Positions 43,163 to 54,707 of a stretch of 64,000 nucleotides of DNA are shown here, in pieces. How positions within the stretch are numbered: the stretch's first letter is position 1; each line of letters opens with the position of its first letter. Source of the DNA: Exobasidium rhododendri (taxonomy: Eukaryota > Basidiomycota > Exobasidiomycetes > Exobasidiales > Exobasidiaceae); NCBI GenBank assembly GCA_026210745.1, contig CP110632.1:2727001-2791000 (forward strand), read 5' to 3'. The notes under the pieces were generated by a model that was not told where the DNA came from, did not search any database, and saw only the letters and a list, made by a program, of their open reading frames with translations. Made by a program: the position numbers and the translations under genes.

Positions 43163-45419
43163 CTATAGCAGCGATTTCACGACAGTAGATCCATAGACGA
43201 GACGCTGTCCAAGCGATGCGGAGTGCGCTGCTGGTCTAGTGAAGCTTTCGAGGTTGGCTAAATTCCTATCCAGATCCCCAATGCCACCTTGCACCCAGAG
43301 TCGAACCACTTCCACGTCCTCTTCACATGAGGCTTCACTGGCGTCAAGGTGAGCGACCTTGATCATGTCGCTGTTCTCTGCGTTGCGTTTCCAAGCTGCT
43401 TGCTGAAGAAGCAGTATGCCAGCATGTGTGATCATGATGCAATCCAATAGAGATCGAGCAAACCGATAGTCGTTGAGTCTCGCCTTTTCTTGGAGATCAA
43501 CGTTCTGCATGCACTTGCTGATATGATGCAATGCGGACGTGAGCTGGTTGATGGATGCACTTGCGGCAGATACGATGAGACCTGGCAGACTTGAGAGTAC
43601 CTGGAGATTTTCTGAAACGAAATTGACAAGAGCCTGACCTTTGCTCTGTGTCAAGACTCGGAATAGATCTAGCGAGAGCACAGCAGGTGTACCTTCCCAT
43701 ATTCGCTCGACTGTCAAGTCTCTCAACATCTCAGACAGTCCGTTCTCCTCCATGTAGCCTTGTCCACCTAGTGATTCAATCAAGGTCACGTAGGCATCGC
43801 TTGCTCTTGTAGCTGAAAAGGCCTTGAGCGCAGGAGTGAGGAATCGCACAGAAAGAACTTCTTCAGAGGAAGCTAGACCGCTTTCTACCTTCCCCATTAG
43901 AAGTGCGTTGTGAAAAAAGAGTTGCAGTATGGCACGATATAGAATGGAGACCCTCAAGAGTCCATCGGTATGGAGCGGCAAGCTAGAGAGAAGCTTGGAC
44001 TGCATCACAGAACGACTCTGGGCAAAGGAAGTAGCGATTTGTAGACCTTTTCCTAGCCCAGATATGGCTCCTGAAGCGCTGTAAAGCCGTGTGATGTTGA
44101 GAACAGAAGCGATAGTAGCTACCCCTCTCCCCAATTCACCGACCAGCTCCCCGACACAATTGTCCAGCTCTAATTCAGCAGTAGGCAGATACTTGGTTCC
44201 CATCTTGTTCTTGAGTCGGTGTATCTTGATACCATTCAATTTGCCCGTCTGCTCATCTCTAAGACGGACTAAGAAGAGGGAGAGGCCTTTTGAGCTGTCC
44301 GGCTGATTCGGGTCTGTCCTGGCGAGGGCTAGGGCAATGTCGCCATCCGTTGCAGAAGAAAACCACTTGAAGCCATTCAGGATGAACTGCGTGTGTGTGG
44401 AAGAAGAATTGTGAGGGTCTGTCTCTGCAGCAAGCATCTATTCCGGGAACATTCACTAAGCGCGCCTCACCTTGTCCCCCTTTTGCCCCTTGCTGGCGTC
44501 GAGAGGCGCTGCAGTGGTTTCTGTCTTTGATACGTCAGATCCTCCCGGTCGCTCCGTCATGAATTGTCCGGCAGTCCAAGACTGTTTTGGATCGGCGCTG
44601 ACTAGATGTGGAATAGCAAAGTCTTTTTGCGCTTGTGTACCGTACAATTCGAGGACTGTTCGGGGTAGAAGAAGGGGGGGAGGGGAAGGCAGTCGAGAGC
44701 GGAAGGACCGAGTCAGCCATATATCGACATTAACCGCCGCAGCCTAAAAGCAGAAGCGCACCTCGCACAGCACCGTCGGTCATGCTGATGGGACACAGCA
44801 CATATTTGCTGAAGGGCGCAAACAAAATCATTCGGGCGAACGCATACACTCGAGAACTGTAGAGGTAGACAGGAGTGTTTCAATGATGGTGAAGAAGCAG
44901 CCTCCCCCTTCCCTTCCTGTTCGCTATGCTCACCACCCGCCGAGCTTCTTTCTACCACCTCCCGACATATTTCCACCATGATCGTAGCTTTCGGCGACAA
45001 GCCCTTCCCTCGCAGCTAGCTGTTTCAGCTCCTTCCACCCACTAGAAGTGACGAGGAGGTCGATGCGCTTTCCCCAAGCATCGTATTGAACGAGGTAAGG
45101 CTCCGCTCTAGGGTTGTTCATAGTGGCAGCGATTGGTTCCACCTCTGACGATGTGAGCAAAAGAGGGAAGAAAGGAGGTATCGGTCTCTAGTCTCGAAGC
45201 TCAGCATCCCCTCCCCATCACACAACGTAGCTTCGTCTCACCATTCTGCACCCTTTCTCCAAGCGAATGCAAGTCATGCACAAGCCGTTGCACATCTGCC
45301 CTAGGGAGTTCTGAATTTGTGGTCAAGTGTCGGACTATGGTCGCCCTCAGTGCAGCATCCTGCGTCCATCGATTCTCGGAGACCAAGGCAGGGAACTGAA
45401 ATCCATCCTCTACACGCAT
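43163..45419 (-). CDS. AidB/ACAD11-like acyl-CoA dehydrogenase, 5 exons
   Basis: Exons 45419-45242, 45144-44934, 44856-44762, 44655-44471 and 44386-43163 (630 residues). Joined motifs are PYLVQYDAWGKRIDLL, SRVYAFARMILFAPFSKYVL with CPISMTDGAVRVLELYGTQ, AGQFMTERPGGSDVS, FILNGFKWFSSATDGD, and GGQGYMEENGLSEMLRDLTV. The YDAWG N-terminal domain and the TERPGGSD flavin motif are typical of the AidB branch of FAD-dependent acyl-CoA dehydrogenases. The branch includes the E. coli alkylation-response protein AidB and fungal/peroxisomal relatives of uncertain substrate. The expected reaction is alpha,beta-dehydrogenation of an acyl-CoA. The last residues, KSLL, do not clearly form a peroxisomal PTS1 (SKL-like). 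The first exon may be preceded by a further small exon; the ATG at 45419 gives MRVEDGFQFPAL. Confidence 0.88.
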
Positions 45420-47229
45420 TTTCTGCTTTTCGTGATGGTGGAGCTGTCTCTTTTGATGACTGCAAGACTAAGAAAAGTGCGTCCGGTAGATGAGTATTTT
45501 CGGAAAAAAAAAAATTGCGGGGGGTACGGGCTCGCGCGTGAAATTCTACCCGGTTTGCCGATCTTTTGGCGAAGGAAGCCTTGGAGCGGAACGTCGGTAC
45601 CGCTGCATCTTATATACTTCGGTGCAGTATAGTAGCGCAAACACGGGGGGGGGGGGATAAGCTCGACGCTGTGTGTGATACATGACAACGGACAAGAAAA
45701 TTGTGACGAGGCGTCCTTCACAGTTCTTCAACTTCGAAAGAAAAGTACAAAACGTCGAGCAGCAGGCAGGCAGACATGAAAGCGTAGACTGGGTGAAGAA
45801 AGTGCGCGTCACCTGTCGTTGTATGTGTGTGTAGGTCAATCGCAGACTTGCGTTGCCGTGCTCTACTATCGATGTGGTACACATGCAAGTCATGACGGCA
45901 GAGAAAGGAAGAAGTCAATCCATTTAGATTCTAAGCGAAGGGCATGTTGTTTCTTCTTTGTGAGTGTCACTAGAAGTATTCTCGTGCTCCCTGTACACAC
46001 GAGTCTGCAAGTAAACAACACGTTGAAAAGGGCGATCTAGAAGATCAGCGCTCCCTATCCTGCCAAGACCCGTACATATGACTAGTGGAAGCCGCACTCT
46101 TTATACAGAAGCAAGTACTGCACTTACATGCAGAGAAGGTCTTTCCAACGTGATTCTGCTCAAACAAGAACACCTACACATCTTCCAAAGCAGACACAGT
46201 GCATGGCCCGATACAACCTTAGGCGAAGAGAAAGGAGAAGAAGAAGCCCCTTTCAGCACCCTTTGGCCCTCTGCATCGGATTTTCCTTGCGGCCATTAAA
46301 TTTAAACTTTGTAGCGCCTTGAGCGACTAGAGAGTGTTGTGTGTCAATCTGTTAGCGGGCTCTCTAGCTTTGCAGGTCGTGTGCCCTGTGCGCGCTATTT
46401 CGGGGATACGACTCCTTCCCCCCCCCCTAACGTACCGCAACGCGGCTTGATGGGGCTTCATCTTCCCTTCCTTCTCTTCTACGGGTACAGTACGTCTAGT
46501 CGCTTCCCAATTGATGATCACCCCGCTGGTGCCGTAGCGAACAATCACCAATACGAATACTGTACCATTAACATTACACTTCGACGAAAGTCCTAAAAGT
46601 CTTATTAGCGGCATAAGATTTCGAAAGTAGACGCGCTCCTCTCGACACCCCCTTACTTCCGACATTTCAACAACTGGAAACGGCAGCAGGGTTCTCCTTC
46701 CTCATCTATTCAAGGCGGGCCGGCCTGTCGACCTACAGCGTAAATTACCTCTATCGTCTTGCTACACTTACTCTAGAACACGAGTTCAAGCACCTCTGTG
46801 CAAGTTGTGTCTCAAAATTTCCCCCTTTTTCCGCCGATCACACGAGAAGTCACGCCCTGGACATTGGCACCACCCTTGAGCCCCGACAAAAGGAGCACCC
46901 ATCCTCCTCAGCCTGCTCTCTTACCTTCCTTTGTGAAATCCTTCCCTCGCAAGCATCATATCGTCTCTACATGGCCTCAAGATAACCAGACCTTCAGCAT
47001 AATTATAGACATTTCCTTTTCCCCCCTCCACCCCCCCCCTCTCTACAGTATCACACCTCTTTCTTCGTGTCTCCACCAAACGCCTCGATAGTTTCTAGGC
47101 AACCATTCATTAATAGGCCAATTTCTTTCAGCCAAAAGACAGGAAGAGCAAAGGGTATCATTGAGCTCGACACATCAAATGTAAATCACAATCGGGAACA
47201 CAAACACCTCAGCCTTTACATTTTCCAAC
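45420..47229. other. Gene-free intergenic region upstream of the LIM protein gene
   Basis: 1.8 kb, divergent between the acyl-CoA dehydrogenase and the LIM gene. It includes a G12 run (45645-45656) and a C-run (46418-46427). The part next to the LIM gene (46800-47060) is pyrimidine-rich and probably its promoter and long 5' leader. Small ORFs show no conserved features. Confidence 0.4.
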
Positions 47230-49731
47230 ATGTACAATCACACAATTGCCCACAATCAACATACGTCGCCCCATACATCCCAATTCCATCAGCAGCAGCA
47301 GCAGCAGAAACAGCAATATCAGCACCAGTCAAGCCCGTCTTATTCCAATCAGCATTTCCAATCAGAGAGTCCGAGCTACACTTCTCAAAGATACGACTAT
47401 GATGGGGAGGAGGATTTCGTTGAGCCTTCATCAGCGTCGGTCAATATGGCCGGCTTTGGGGCAAGAAAATTTGCCCATCAACAATTACTGAACAGTCAGA
47501 GGGCAGAGCAAGAGCAGAGAATGCTTGATACCGAAAGGAGAAGAAGAGACGAAGAGGAGTTCGAACGGCGGTCTCTATACCAGCAAAGGATCCAAATGAA
47601 GCCTTATAGTCATCAGCAAGAGGAGAGAAGGAGCACATCTACTCGACAGGAAGAGGAGCAAATGTACAGAGAGGGAGAAGAGGAGGAACGTCGGCAGAGG
47701 GAGTATGAGAGCTGGAGTCAAAGACAGAAAGATCAAGAAAGGGCAAAGAGGGTATCGCAGCACCGGTCAAAGACTATCATATCGTCACCTTCTCCGCTCT
47801 CGAGATCAGTACCCCTACCAATGGAGCCCACGTATAACAGTCCCCGTCCCTATCTTCAAGATACGCGATCAGCGAATCGGCCAACGCCTCGCAAGTCAGC
47901 CACTATGGAGACTTCTTCCTCCTCGGAAGCGTATCTGGCTTACGACAGTCGAGCTAGTACCCACCATCATTCAGCAAGTAACAGTACCATGGCCAGTGCC
48001 TCCAGTTTTCTCAAGCTACCCTACCGGGCAGCAATGCGCGAAACAGTCTACGAAGACGACTACGAGGAGCCTGCAGAAGAAGGCGAGTCGAGCGACTCTG
48101 ATGGGTTTGGGGGCAAAAGATATGCAGGAGACGAAGAATATCGTCATCATCATCCTTCTCGTGAGACAACTACATTGGACACTTCTCCCATGGCCAAATG
48201 TGCTGATTGCGGTGACCATTTGCGCTTCGATGACTTGATTACCCACTTCTGCGTGAGTCTGTCCGACTGTAAATCGCCTCTCTTTTCGCAACCACCCACA
48301 CCAGGTCTAGAAGGAACACATGGAGCAGCAGAACATTCTCGAAATCCCTTTCTCGAGAAGTATTCGGAGATTGTTGAAAAGAGTGGCTCACCTTTTCTCG
48401 GTCATCAGCAGCTTGAAAAGGTGGCCTCTTCCGCTCTTCCATCACCCACTGAAGACTACTTTGGTGGCAATAGCGTAGCCACCCGTCGAATGTACACCGA
48501 ATCTGCCTCACCTGAAGCAGCCTCCACCTCTCAGCGAGTGGAACAGCTTCGAAAGGACAGAATCAAGCAGATAGAAGAGCAGAGAGCGGCAAAGAAGCTA
48601 CAGACATCCGGGTTGGATATCAGTAAGACGGAAGGACCTTCGTCATCCCTGTGGAAAGAGCCGAAAGCGATGCGGCGCTCACCTTTCGCCACGCAGACAC
48701 ATGTTCGCGGAACCAACTCCACCTCGACTTCCTCTTCGTCAATGTCAAGCAGCAAATCTTCTGTCTTCGAGGCTTCGAGGTACCTGACTGGCCAAACATC
48801 TTCTGCAGACATTACACCCAGCTCTAGCTTTGAGAACTTTGATGCTGTCGAAAGAAGCGAGAAAAGGGAAAGACGCTCAGCGGTGAAGCTTGGCAGCAAG
48901 GCAGCTCAAACGACCAAGACTACAATGACGACGGCGACAGAGAGGGACAGCAACAAAAGCACACCAAAGAAGCCAGCAACATTCGATTTAGCCGGCATCC
49001 AAGACTTGCTGCAGGACATTTATGCAGACGAGACATCTCTGAGCAGAAATCGTCAAGGGAGAGAGGTGCTTGGCAAGGTCTCGCCGCGAAAAGGTCCTCA
49101 TCCGCCTGAAATCAAGCTGCCGTCGAAAGAGATTCGCCGACCAAAAGTCAAAAAGACATGTGCGGTGTGTTTGCAGACGTTTGCCAAGAACCAGCCGATG
49201 GTCGAGAAGGATGGCAAGATTCTTTGCATTGACGACTATGCTGAATTGTATCTGGAAAAGTGTCGCAAATGTCGTCTTCCTGTTCGAGACGTTGGCGTGC
49301 GAAGTCAAGATGGAGCATTGACTGGCATCTATCATCGCAACTGTCTGTCCTGTTTCGATTGCAACGCCGCCTTCGAAGATCAAACATTCTACGTCTTTGA
49401 GAATTCCCCTTACTGTGGCCTTCACTACCATCGACTGAACGGTACAATTTGCAACTCTTGTCACGAAGGAATCGAGGGAGAGTGTCGTCAACTAGAGACG
49501 GGCGAAAGATTCCATTCAAACTGTCTGACATGTCAATACGACGATGGAACGGAATTCTGCAAAGACACTCTGAAGGATTTCTACCTGATCAAGAGCGAAA
49601 GACTGTGTGAATGGCACTACCAACGCCTGCAGTTGGAAACGCAAGAGCACGGCTTGGGTCTTGCGGATCTCAAGGCTTCCAAGAGGAGGACAAAAATGGG
49701 CACGGTGTCTGCCAGGAAGGGAAAAGCTTGA
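47230..49731 (+). CDS. LIM-domain protein, paxillin/Pxl1-like, 833 residues
   Basis: Single exon from the ATG at 47230 (MYNHTIAHNQHT). The N-terminus is Gln/His-rich, followed by a Glu/Arg-rich coiled region (47510-47760) and long Ser-rich disorder. A small zinc-binding motif CADCGDHLRFDDLITHFC lies at about 48195. The C-terminus has a half LIM (CAVC with a following CIDDY) and two full LIM domains: CRKC with HRNCLSCFDC, and CNSCHEG with HSNCLTC and CEWHY. LIM domains bind protein partners. Fungal relatives such as Pxl1 and Lrg1 act at sites of polar growth, the cytokinetic ring or in Rho signalling. No RhoGAP domain is present here, so a Pxl1-like scaffold is more likely than Lrg1. The exact orthology is uncertain. 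The stop is at 49729-49731, followed by a convergent neighbour. Confidence 0.85.
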   Translation: MYNHTIAHNQHTSPHTSQFHQQQQQQKQQYQHQSSPSYSNQHFQSESPSYTSQRYDYDGEEDFVEPSSASVNMAGFGARKFAHQQLLNSQRAEQEQRMLDTERRRRDEEEFERRSLYQQRIQMKPYSHQQEERRSTSTRQEEEQMYREGEEEERRQREYESWSQRQKDQERAKRVSQHRSKTIISSPSPLSRSVPLPMEPTYNSPRPYLQDTRSANRPTPRKSATMETSSSSEAYLAYDSRASTHHHSASNSTMASASSFLKLPYRAAMRETVYEDDYEEPAEEGESSDSDGFGGKRYAGDEEYRHHHPSRETTTLDTSPMAKCADCGDHLRFDDLITHFCVSLSDCKSPLFSQPPTPGLEGTHGAAEHSRNPFLEKYSEIVEKSGSPFLGHQQLEKVASSALPSPTEDYFGGNSVATRRMYTESASPEAASTSQRVEQLRKDRIKQIEEQRAAKKLQTSGLDISKTEGPSSSLWKEPKAMRRSPFATQTHVRGTNSTSTSSSSMSSSKSSVFEASRYLTGQTSSADITPSSSFENFDAVERSEKRERRSAVKLGSKAAQTTKTTMTTATERDSNKSTPKKPATFDLAGIQDLLQDIYADETSLSRNRQGREVLGKVSPRKGPHPPEIKLPSKEIRRPKVKKTCAVCLQTFAKNQPMVEKDGKILCIDDYAELYLEKCRKCRLPVRDVGVRSQDGALTGIYHRNCLSCFDCNAAFEDQTFYVFENSPYCGLHYHRLNGTICNSCHEGIEGECRQLETGERFHSNCLTCQYDDGTEFCKDTLKDFYLIKSERLCEWHYQRLQLETQEHGLGLADLKASKRRTKMGTVSARKGKA

Positions 49732-50217
49732 AGAGGGAAGAGAGAGGGGGGGTCGGGGCGTGCGCGTTAAATCCTGTACTATAAGTATGAACTCTGTGTA
49801 CCTTTTAATACTTCTCTGTAATCTGGCTAATGTGACATGTGCACAAGGAGCATGTTCGACAGTGTGCGATGTTGCTGAGGACGATGAAAAGCTGAAGTTC
49901 ACACAAAAGCAATGTAAGAATACATGAGTGTGAAGAAAAGAAGCAGAAGTGAAAGAAGTGATGTTTGTGAGAAGGGGAAGAATGTTGGCGTTTGTGTATG
50001 TATGACAAGAAAACGACAGATAAGGTTTGGGTATTTTCGTTTGTTCATTTTGGTCAGAATGAGGTGAATGTATATGCATAGTTTTTTGTATTTGTAATGG
50101 TGGTGTTTGTGAAGTCTGTTTTGGGTGTATGCTGATGGTTGTGCTGGCGACTGTGTTTTGCTTGTTTGCTGATTTGCTTTGCTTTGCTTGCTTGCTTGCT
50201 GCTGCTGCTGCCGCGAC
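49732..50217. terminator. Convergent 3' region between LIM gene and SOK1
   Basis: 486 bases between two convergent stop codons, T-rich and G-rich on opposite halves. A CTTG/CTG microsatellite lies at 50176-50212 next to the SOK1 stop. It presumably holds both polyadenylation sites. Confidence 0.4.
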
Positions 50218-53200
50218 TTACTGCATGTCCCCGGCAATCTTTTCGTACACGCAACGAAAGACTCGTGAGTGGAACGTCTTGACCTTGTTGATGCGCTCGG
50301 AAAGCAAGTTCATCTCGGCAGCAAACGGCTCCAGCCCCCCTTTTTGAATGGCCCTCTCCACTTCACTTTTTTCGACAATCTCGGTGGATGTGTTGTTGAT
50401 ATTGTTTCTCTTCACGTCCACGCCAACAGACCCTTGCTGCAGTCGAATTCGCTTGCTGGAGGTGCTGTCGTCGTTGCTCCCTTCGATCTCTCCTTCTCTT
50501 TCCTTTCGGACGCTCTTGGACGCCTTGGCATCAGACTTGCCATCGTTCAGGAAGGCGCAGAGGACAGTCTTGAGCCTCGATTGGCATAGGTCATGCAAGG
50601 CGCTTCCTCTCTTTAGATTCGCCTCCATCCAGCACATCAGCAGCTTCATTGTGTCTTCCGATGGAGGTGGACAAGGCGTGGACGTGCTCCGATCCTTACT
50701 ATTCTTTCTGGCTTGAATCTGTACTTCAATCGCCCTAGCGGCAATCTGCAACACAACGTCGTTCATGGCCTTTCTCCATGTAGGATTCTCAAGCTTGAAG
50801 CTACCAGAGACTGCATTGTAACTCAGCACTCTGCCTGTCAAGCCGGGCGTTGTTGGAAGACGAGGAACAGCGGCCGGAGCAGAAGTACCAGCATTCGCAG
50901 CAGCGATAGAAGAAGGGGAAGCTTCCATGTCGGCGTTGTTGAGCAGTGTCCAGATCTCACTCTTGACGCTGCTTAATTGACGTGATGCAATCGAGCTGGC
51001 GTTCTCCAAAACGGTGGAAGCCGTCAAAGAAGTCGGTACCTGTGCTTGTTGAGCCAAATTGGAGGTGGAGCAGGCCAATTGACGGAAAAGAAGCAAGAAC
51101 ATGTACACAATCGTGATATCCGTCACATCTCCATGGAACGTCATCAAGCGAAATGCATCAAATTGAAACGTTTCGGGGTAGCTATTCGTGTAGACGTGGT
51201 TCAACGAAGCGCTGGAGAGGACAGAAGATGCACCGACGACGTTGGGCGACAAGCTGGAAGAAGTCGATGAGGAGCTGTCATTGCCGCCGCAACCTGTAAT
51301 GGCCAGGGGCGGCTCAAAAATCAATTGCAAGAGTCCGCCGTCGAAAGCCTTGGAGATCATATCGGTTCTTGTGAGAGTTGTAGAGCTTGTGTCATTCTTT
51401 TGCTGACAAAATGATTTGGAGAACCATTGATTAGTACGATCTAACGACATCTTGGCTTGATCCAATTGGTCTCGAAACCACCGTAGCTCGAAATCAACGG
51501 CTGTCTCGATTAGATACGTTCGGCTGGATCGTAGTTGATGGTTTGCAATGTCCAATTTCATCAGTTCCAGTATTTCAAAGCACATCCGAAGTCCAACAGC
51601 TACTTCCCCTTCCACGCAGATAGTCTTGATCATCTTTTCAATCACTTCATCTCGCATGGGAGCGCAGTGAAGCTTCAAGATGGAACCTAAGAACGACATG
51701 AGGCTAGCAATGTCCAAGACGCCGTGTTGAATCTGTTGTGTTATGAGATGAGAATCCAGCATCTGGGTAATGAGCATATGGTGGGTTGCTACCGAAAGAT
51801 TTCCATTGAGGGAGCTTTGATTCATGAACCGACTCGTCGTAGACGATGAAGAAAAAGAAGAAAGGGAATGGATAACAGCTTGAGGAGGCGGCTTGCGAAG
51901 TGATTCCATCATTGCCGAAGATGGCACTGTTGCTGGAAGCTTTGCCGAAGCAGGTCTGATCGCCGTAGATGCTGCCTCTGCGTTACTTGTCGGTGATGGC
52001 AAGACAGAGAGGCAGATAGTTCGAAGTTCTTGGATCAGCAAAGGAATCCGAGAGGGTATTCGACCTACACCGCCCAGACCAATGGCCGAACGAGGTGAAG
52101 ATCTTGCATTTGTAGATGATGCAGATATGAAAGGAGGAGGAGAAGCAGCAGTAGCAGCAGCAGCAGCAGCGACGGCAGGTGTGGCTGCTCCTTGCCGTTT
52201 GTCGAGTGCGCTAGAGAGGTCATTGATGCCAGAACCAGAGTGAGCATAGTTGACCTGGGATGGCAGGGGTGACTTAATCGATGAAACCTGACTCGATATC
52301 CTACTCATGCTCTTCTTTCCTTGATCTTGTCCACAAATGCACGACAATAGTACCTTTCCACAGAAGCTGGTACAGGTACAACCCGTCTCGATTTCCTTTT
52401 GAACGGCGAACCAGTACTTGTTTCCAAACTCTCTCTTCTTCTTGCCTCGTTCGCCGTCAAAGTTGGGACGAAATTGAACATTGGCGTCAAAGACAATGTC
52501 ATGTCTCAGCTGTGGATTCTTCAAAATCTCGTGCAGATCCAATTCTTTCAACGTCTGTCTTGTGATGGGCGGGTGCAAGGAAGGAATAAAGATTGTTTTG
52601 ATGATTCCCATTGAATCGATCGTCGTTGTGCTGTATCCATTCCGTGCAGAGGACGATGCTTGAGCTGCCGTGGTGGCAGGAGAGGACGTCGTATTGATAG
52701 TCAAATGGTCGCGTTGAGTAGAAAGAGGAGAAGAAGCTGAAGCTGCGGTATCCAGAGTAGACTGCTGAAATTGCCTTTGACTTTGATTCCGTAGCGACAT
52801 CAAATATTCCATCAATCGAGGGGGTAAAGCTAAGCGGTGGCTAGCAGGTAAGTTTACGTCGGTGACTGGCTTAGCTTTGAAGTTGGGTAAGCTTTGACTC
52901 CGATTCAACCTGGGTCGCGAGATTGCAGTGAAGATCTTAGGCTGAGCAGAAGGGACAGAGTAGCCTGGTAGATCGCTGACGTTCTTCACTCCTTCTCGTA
53001 CGCTGATTCTCCCCTGGGTCAGATCACTGAAACGATGATTAAACGATGTTTGTAAAGGGGAGAAATTCACTCCAGTGGAGTTGATCATGATGGGAAGTGG
53101 ACCTCCTCGACGTTGGCGTTGCAATCCCATGCTAGCCCTTTCCCTCCGCCTTCTACTTTCCATGTTCATCTTGCAAGAAAGTGGTGACCTGTCCTTTCCA

Positions 53201-54707
53201 TTCCCATTGCTCCTTCTTCGCTTGGACGCTGGAACTGGTTGCAAGTGGAAGACATCTGAGGAATCACACTTTGACGGCTGTGGTGTGGAAGAGGGAGACG
53301 AGGAGGGATTCAATGCATCACCTAGACTACTCCTACGCTGCTCTTGAAGATGCTTCAGGATATTGCTAGTCTCTACGGCCGAGTCGGATGCGCCACTGAT
53401 TGAAGTCTCGTCGACGTCGACCTTTGCCTTGCTTACACATCTTTTACCGAGTCGAGACACGGGCACCTTAAAGCCTTTATTTGGTGACCTTGCAATTAAT
53501 CGTTGATGAAGGAGGGCGTTTGGTGAGATAAAGGTGGTGGTAGCGTCATTCGCTTGCTTTGGGGATGACTGTGAAATTCTCTTTCTTAAAGATTTACTCG
53601 AGCGACAATGTGGAAAAGGGCCGTTTAGCAGCTCTTCGGAGTTGTAGGAGGAAGGGAGTCCAGAAGAGGTGGAGCAGCTGTATTGAGCTACCGGAGTGAG
53701 ATGAGAGTGACCACTGCTCTTGCTTGTTTCGCACTTGTAATCGTGGTCGCTCAGCGTCAAAGCAGTGTCGGCCGTTAAGTGGTCGTGTCGCGATGCAATC
53801 TTGTAGTCATTTGATAAGTGAGATGCCGTGGTGACAAGCGATGTTGATGATGCTGTAATTCAAAAGGCACATAAGTATAAATGCTGGCAGCTGCAAAATG
53901 GAGATGACCTCCATCTGACTTACCATTTGGATGTTTAGCAGTCTTGTTCATCTTCGCCTGCATCTCAGCGTCTTTCCTCGGGCGACCAAAATCCACGATA
54001 CACGGGGCTCCACTTCTAGGGTCTCGAGCGTCAGACCCATCATTGTGCAATCTCTTGCGTGCTTGGGGTATTTCTGCACTTCCGTGGCCTGTTCTGACCT
54101 CCGGTAACACCAACGACGACGATTCTGCATTGGTAGATGGAGCAGTATTCGTAGTGGAAAAAAAGAGGGGAAATGTCGAAGGGGAGACAGGCTCGCCATC
54201 GTGATTGAGAGTCATTGCTGTTGCTGCCTTCCCTGACAATTTTTGCTCGGTTCTGGATATTGACTGATGAGTGCTGCTGGTCTGATGCGGTCTTGTGTGA
54301 TCGTTGTGATCGTCTATTGAGTTGATGTGAAGCTGGTGACGAGTTGGCGGAGGGTGATGCGTAAATTGTTGCAGACATGGCTCCACGTTGGGAGCCGAGA
54401 GCAGCGAGGATTGTGAGCCAAAGCTGGTAATCATGCTGGATGGTTGAGATGGAGATTCCCCTGTTATGATATCAGACCCTTGACCATGCGAGGCCGCAGA
54501 CGACGAAGTATAGTGATGCACATCAACAGAGCCGTTTGAAGTGCTCAAAGGAGTATTGGTGCCGCTATTGCTCAATGCCAAGTCTCTCTTTCCTGTGGCG
54601 TTGCTGTCATTGCTATTGCTCGAATCGCTAGACGATGAATGCTGTGATTGATGATGCTGTACAATGGGATGAACCTGCTGCCTGCTGGAGCCCTGATCAG
54701 TCTCCAT
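50218..54707 (-). CDS. SOK1: SOK1/TCP11-family protein, 2 exons
   Basis: Exons 54707-53924 and 53852-50218 (1472 residues). The GTAAGT donor and TTACAG acceptor give a 71-base intron. The join, reading KHPNASSTSLVTTASHL, links two ORFs that would otherwise look like separate genes. The start is the ATG at 54707 (METDQGSS); a GTG three codons upstream is not credible. The TCP11 domain begins with HDIVFDANVQFRPNFDGERG, followed by KYWFAVQKEIETGC. It continues through RMCFEILELMKLDIANHQLR and the region around FDAFRLMTFHGDVTDITIVY. Yeast Sok1 was found as a suppressor of cAMP-dependent kinase loss; the biochemical activity of the family is unknown. The N-terminal third is Ser/Gln/His-rich disorder with RS-type motifs. 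An Ala run (52140-52180) lies in an internal loop. The C-terminus is charged with Lys/Arg-rich patches. Confidence 0.85.
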
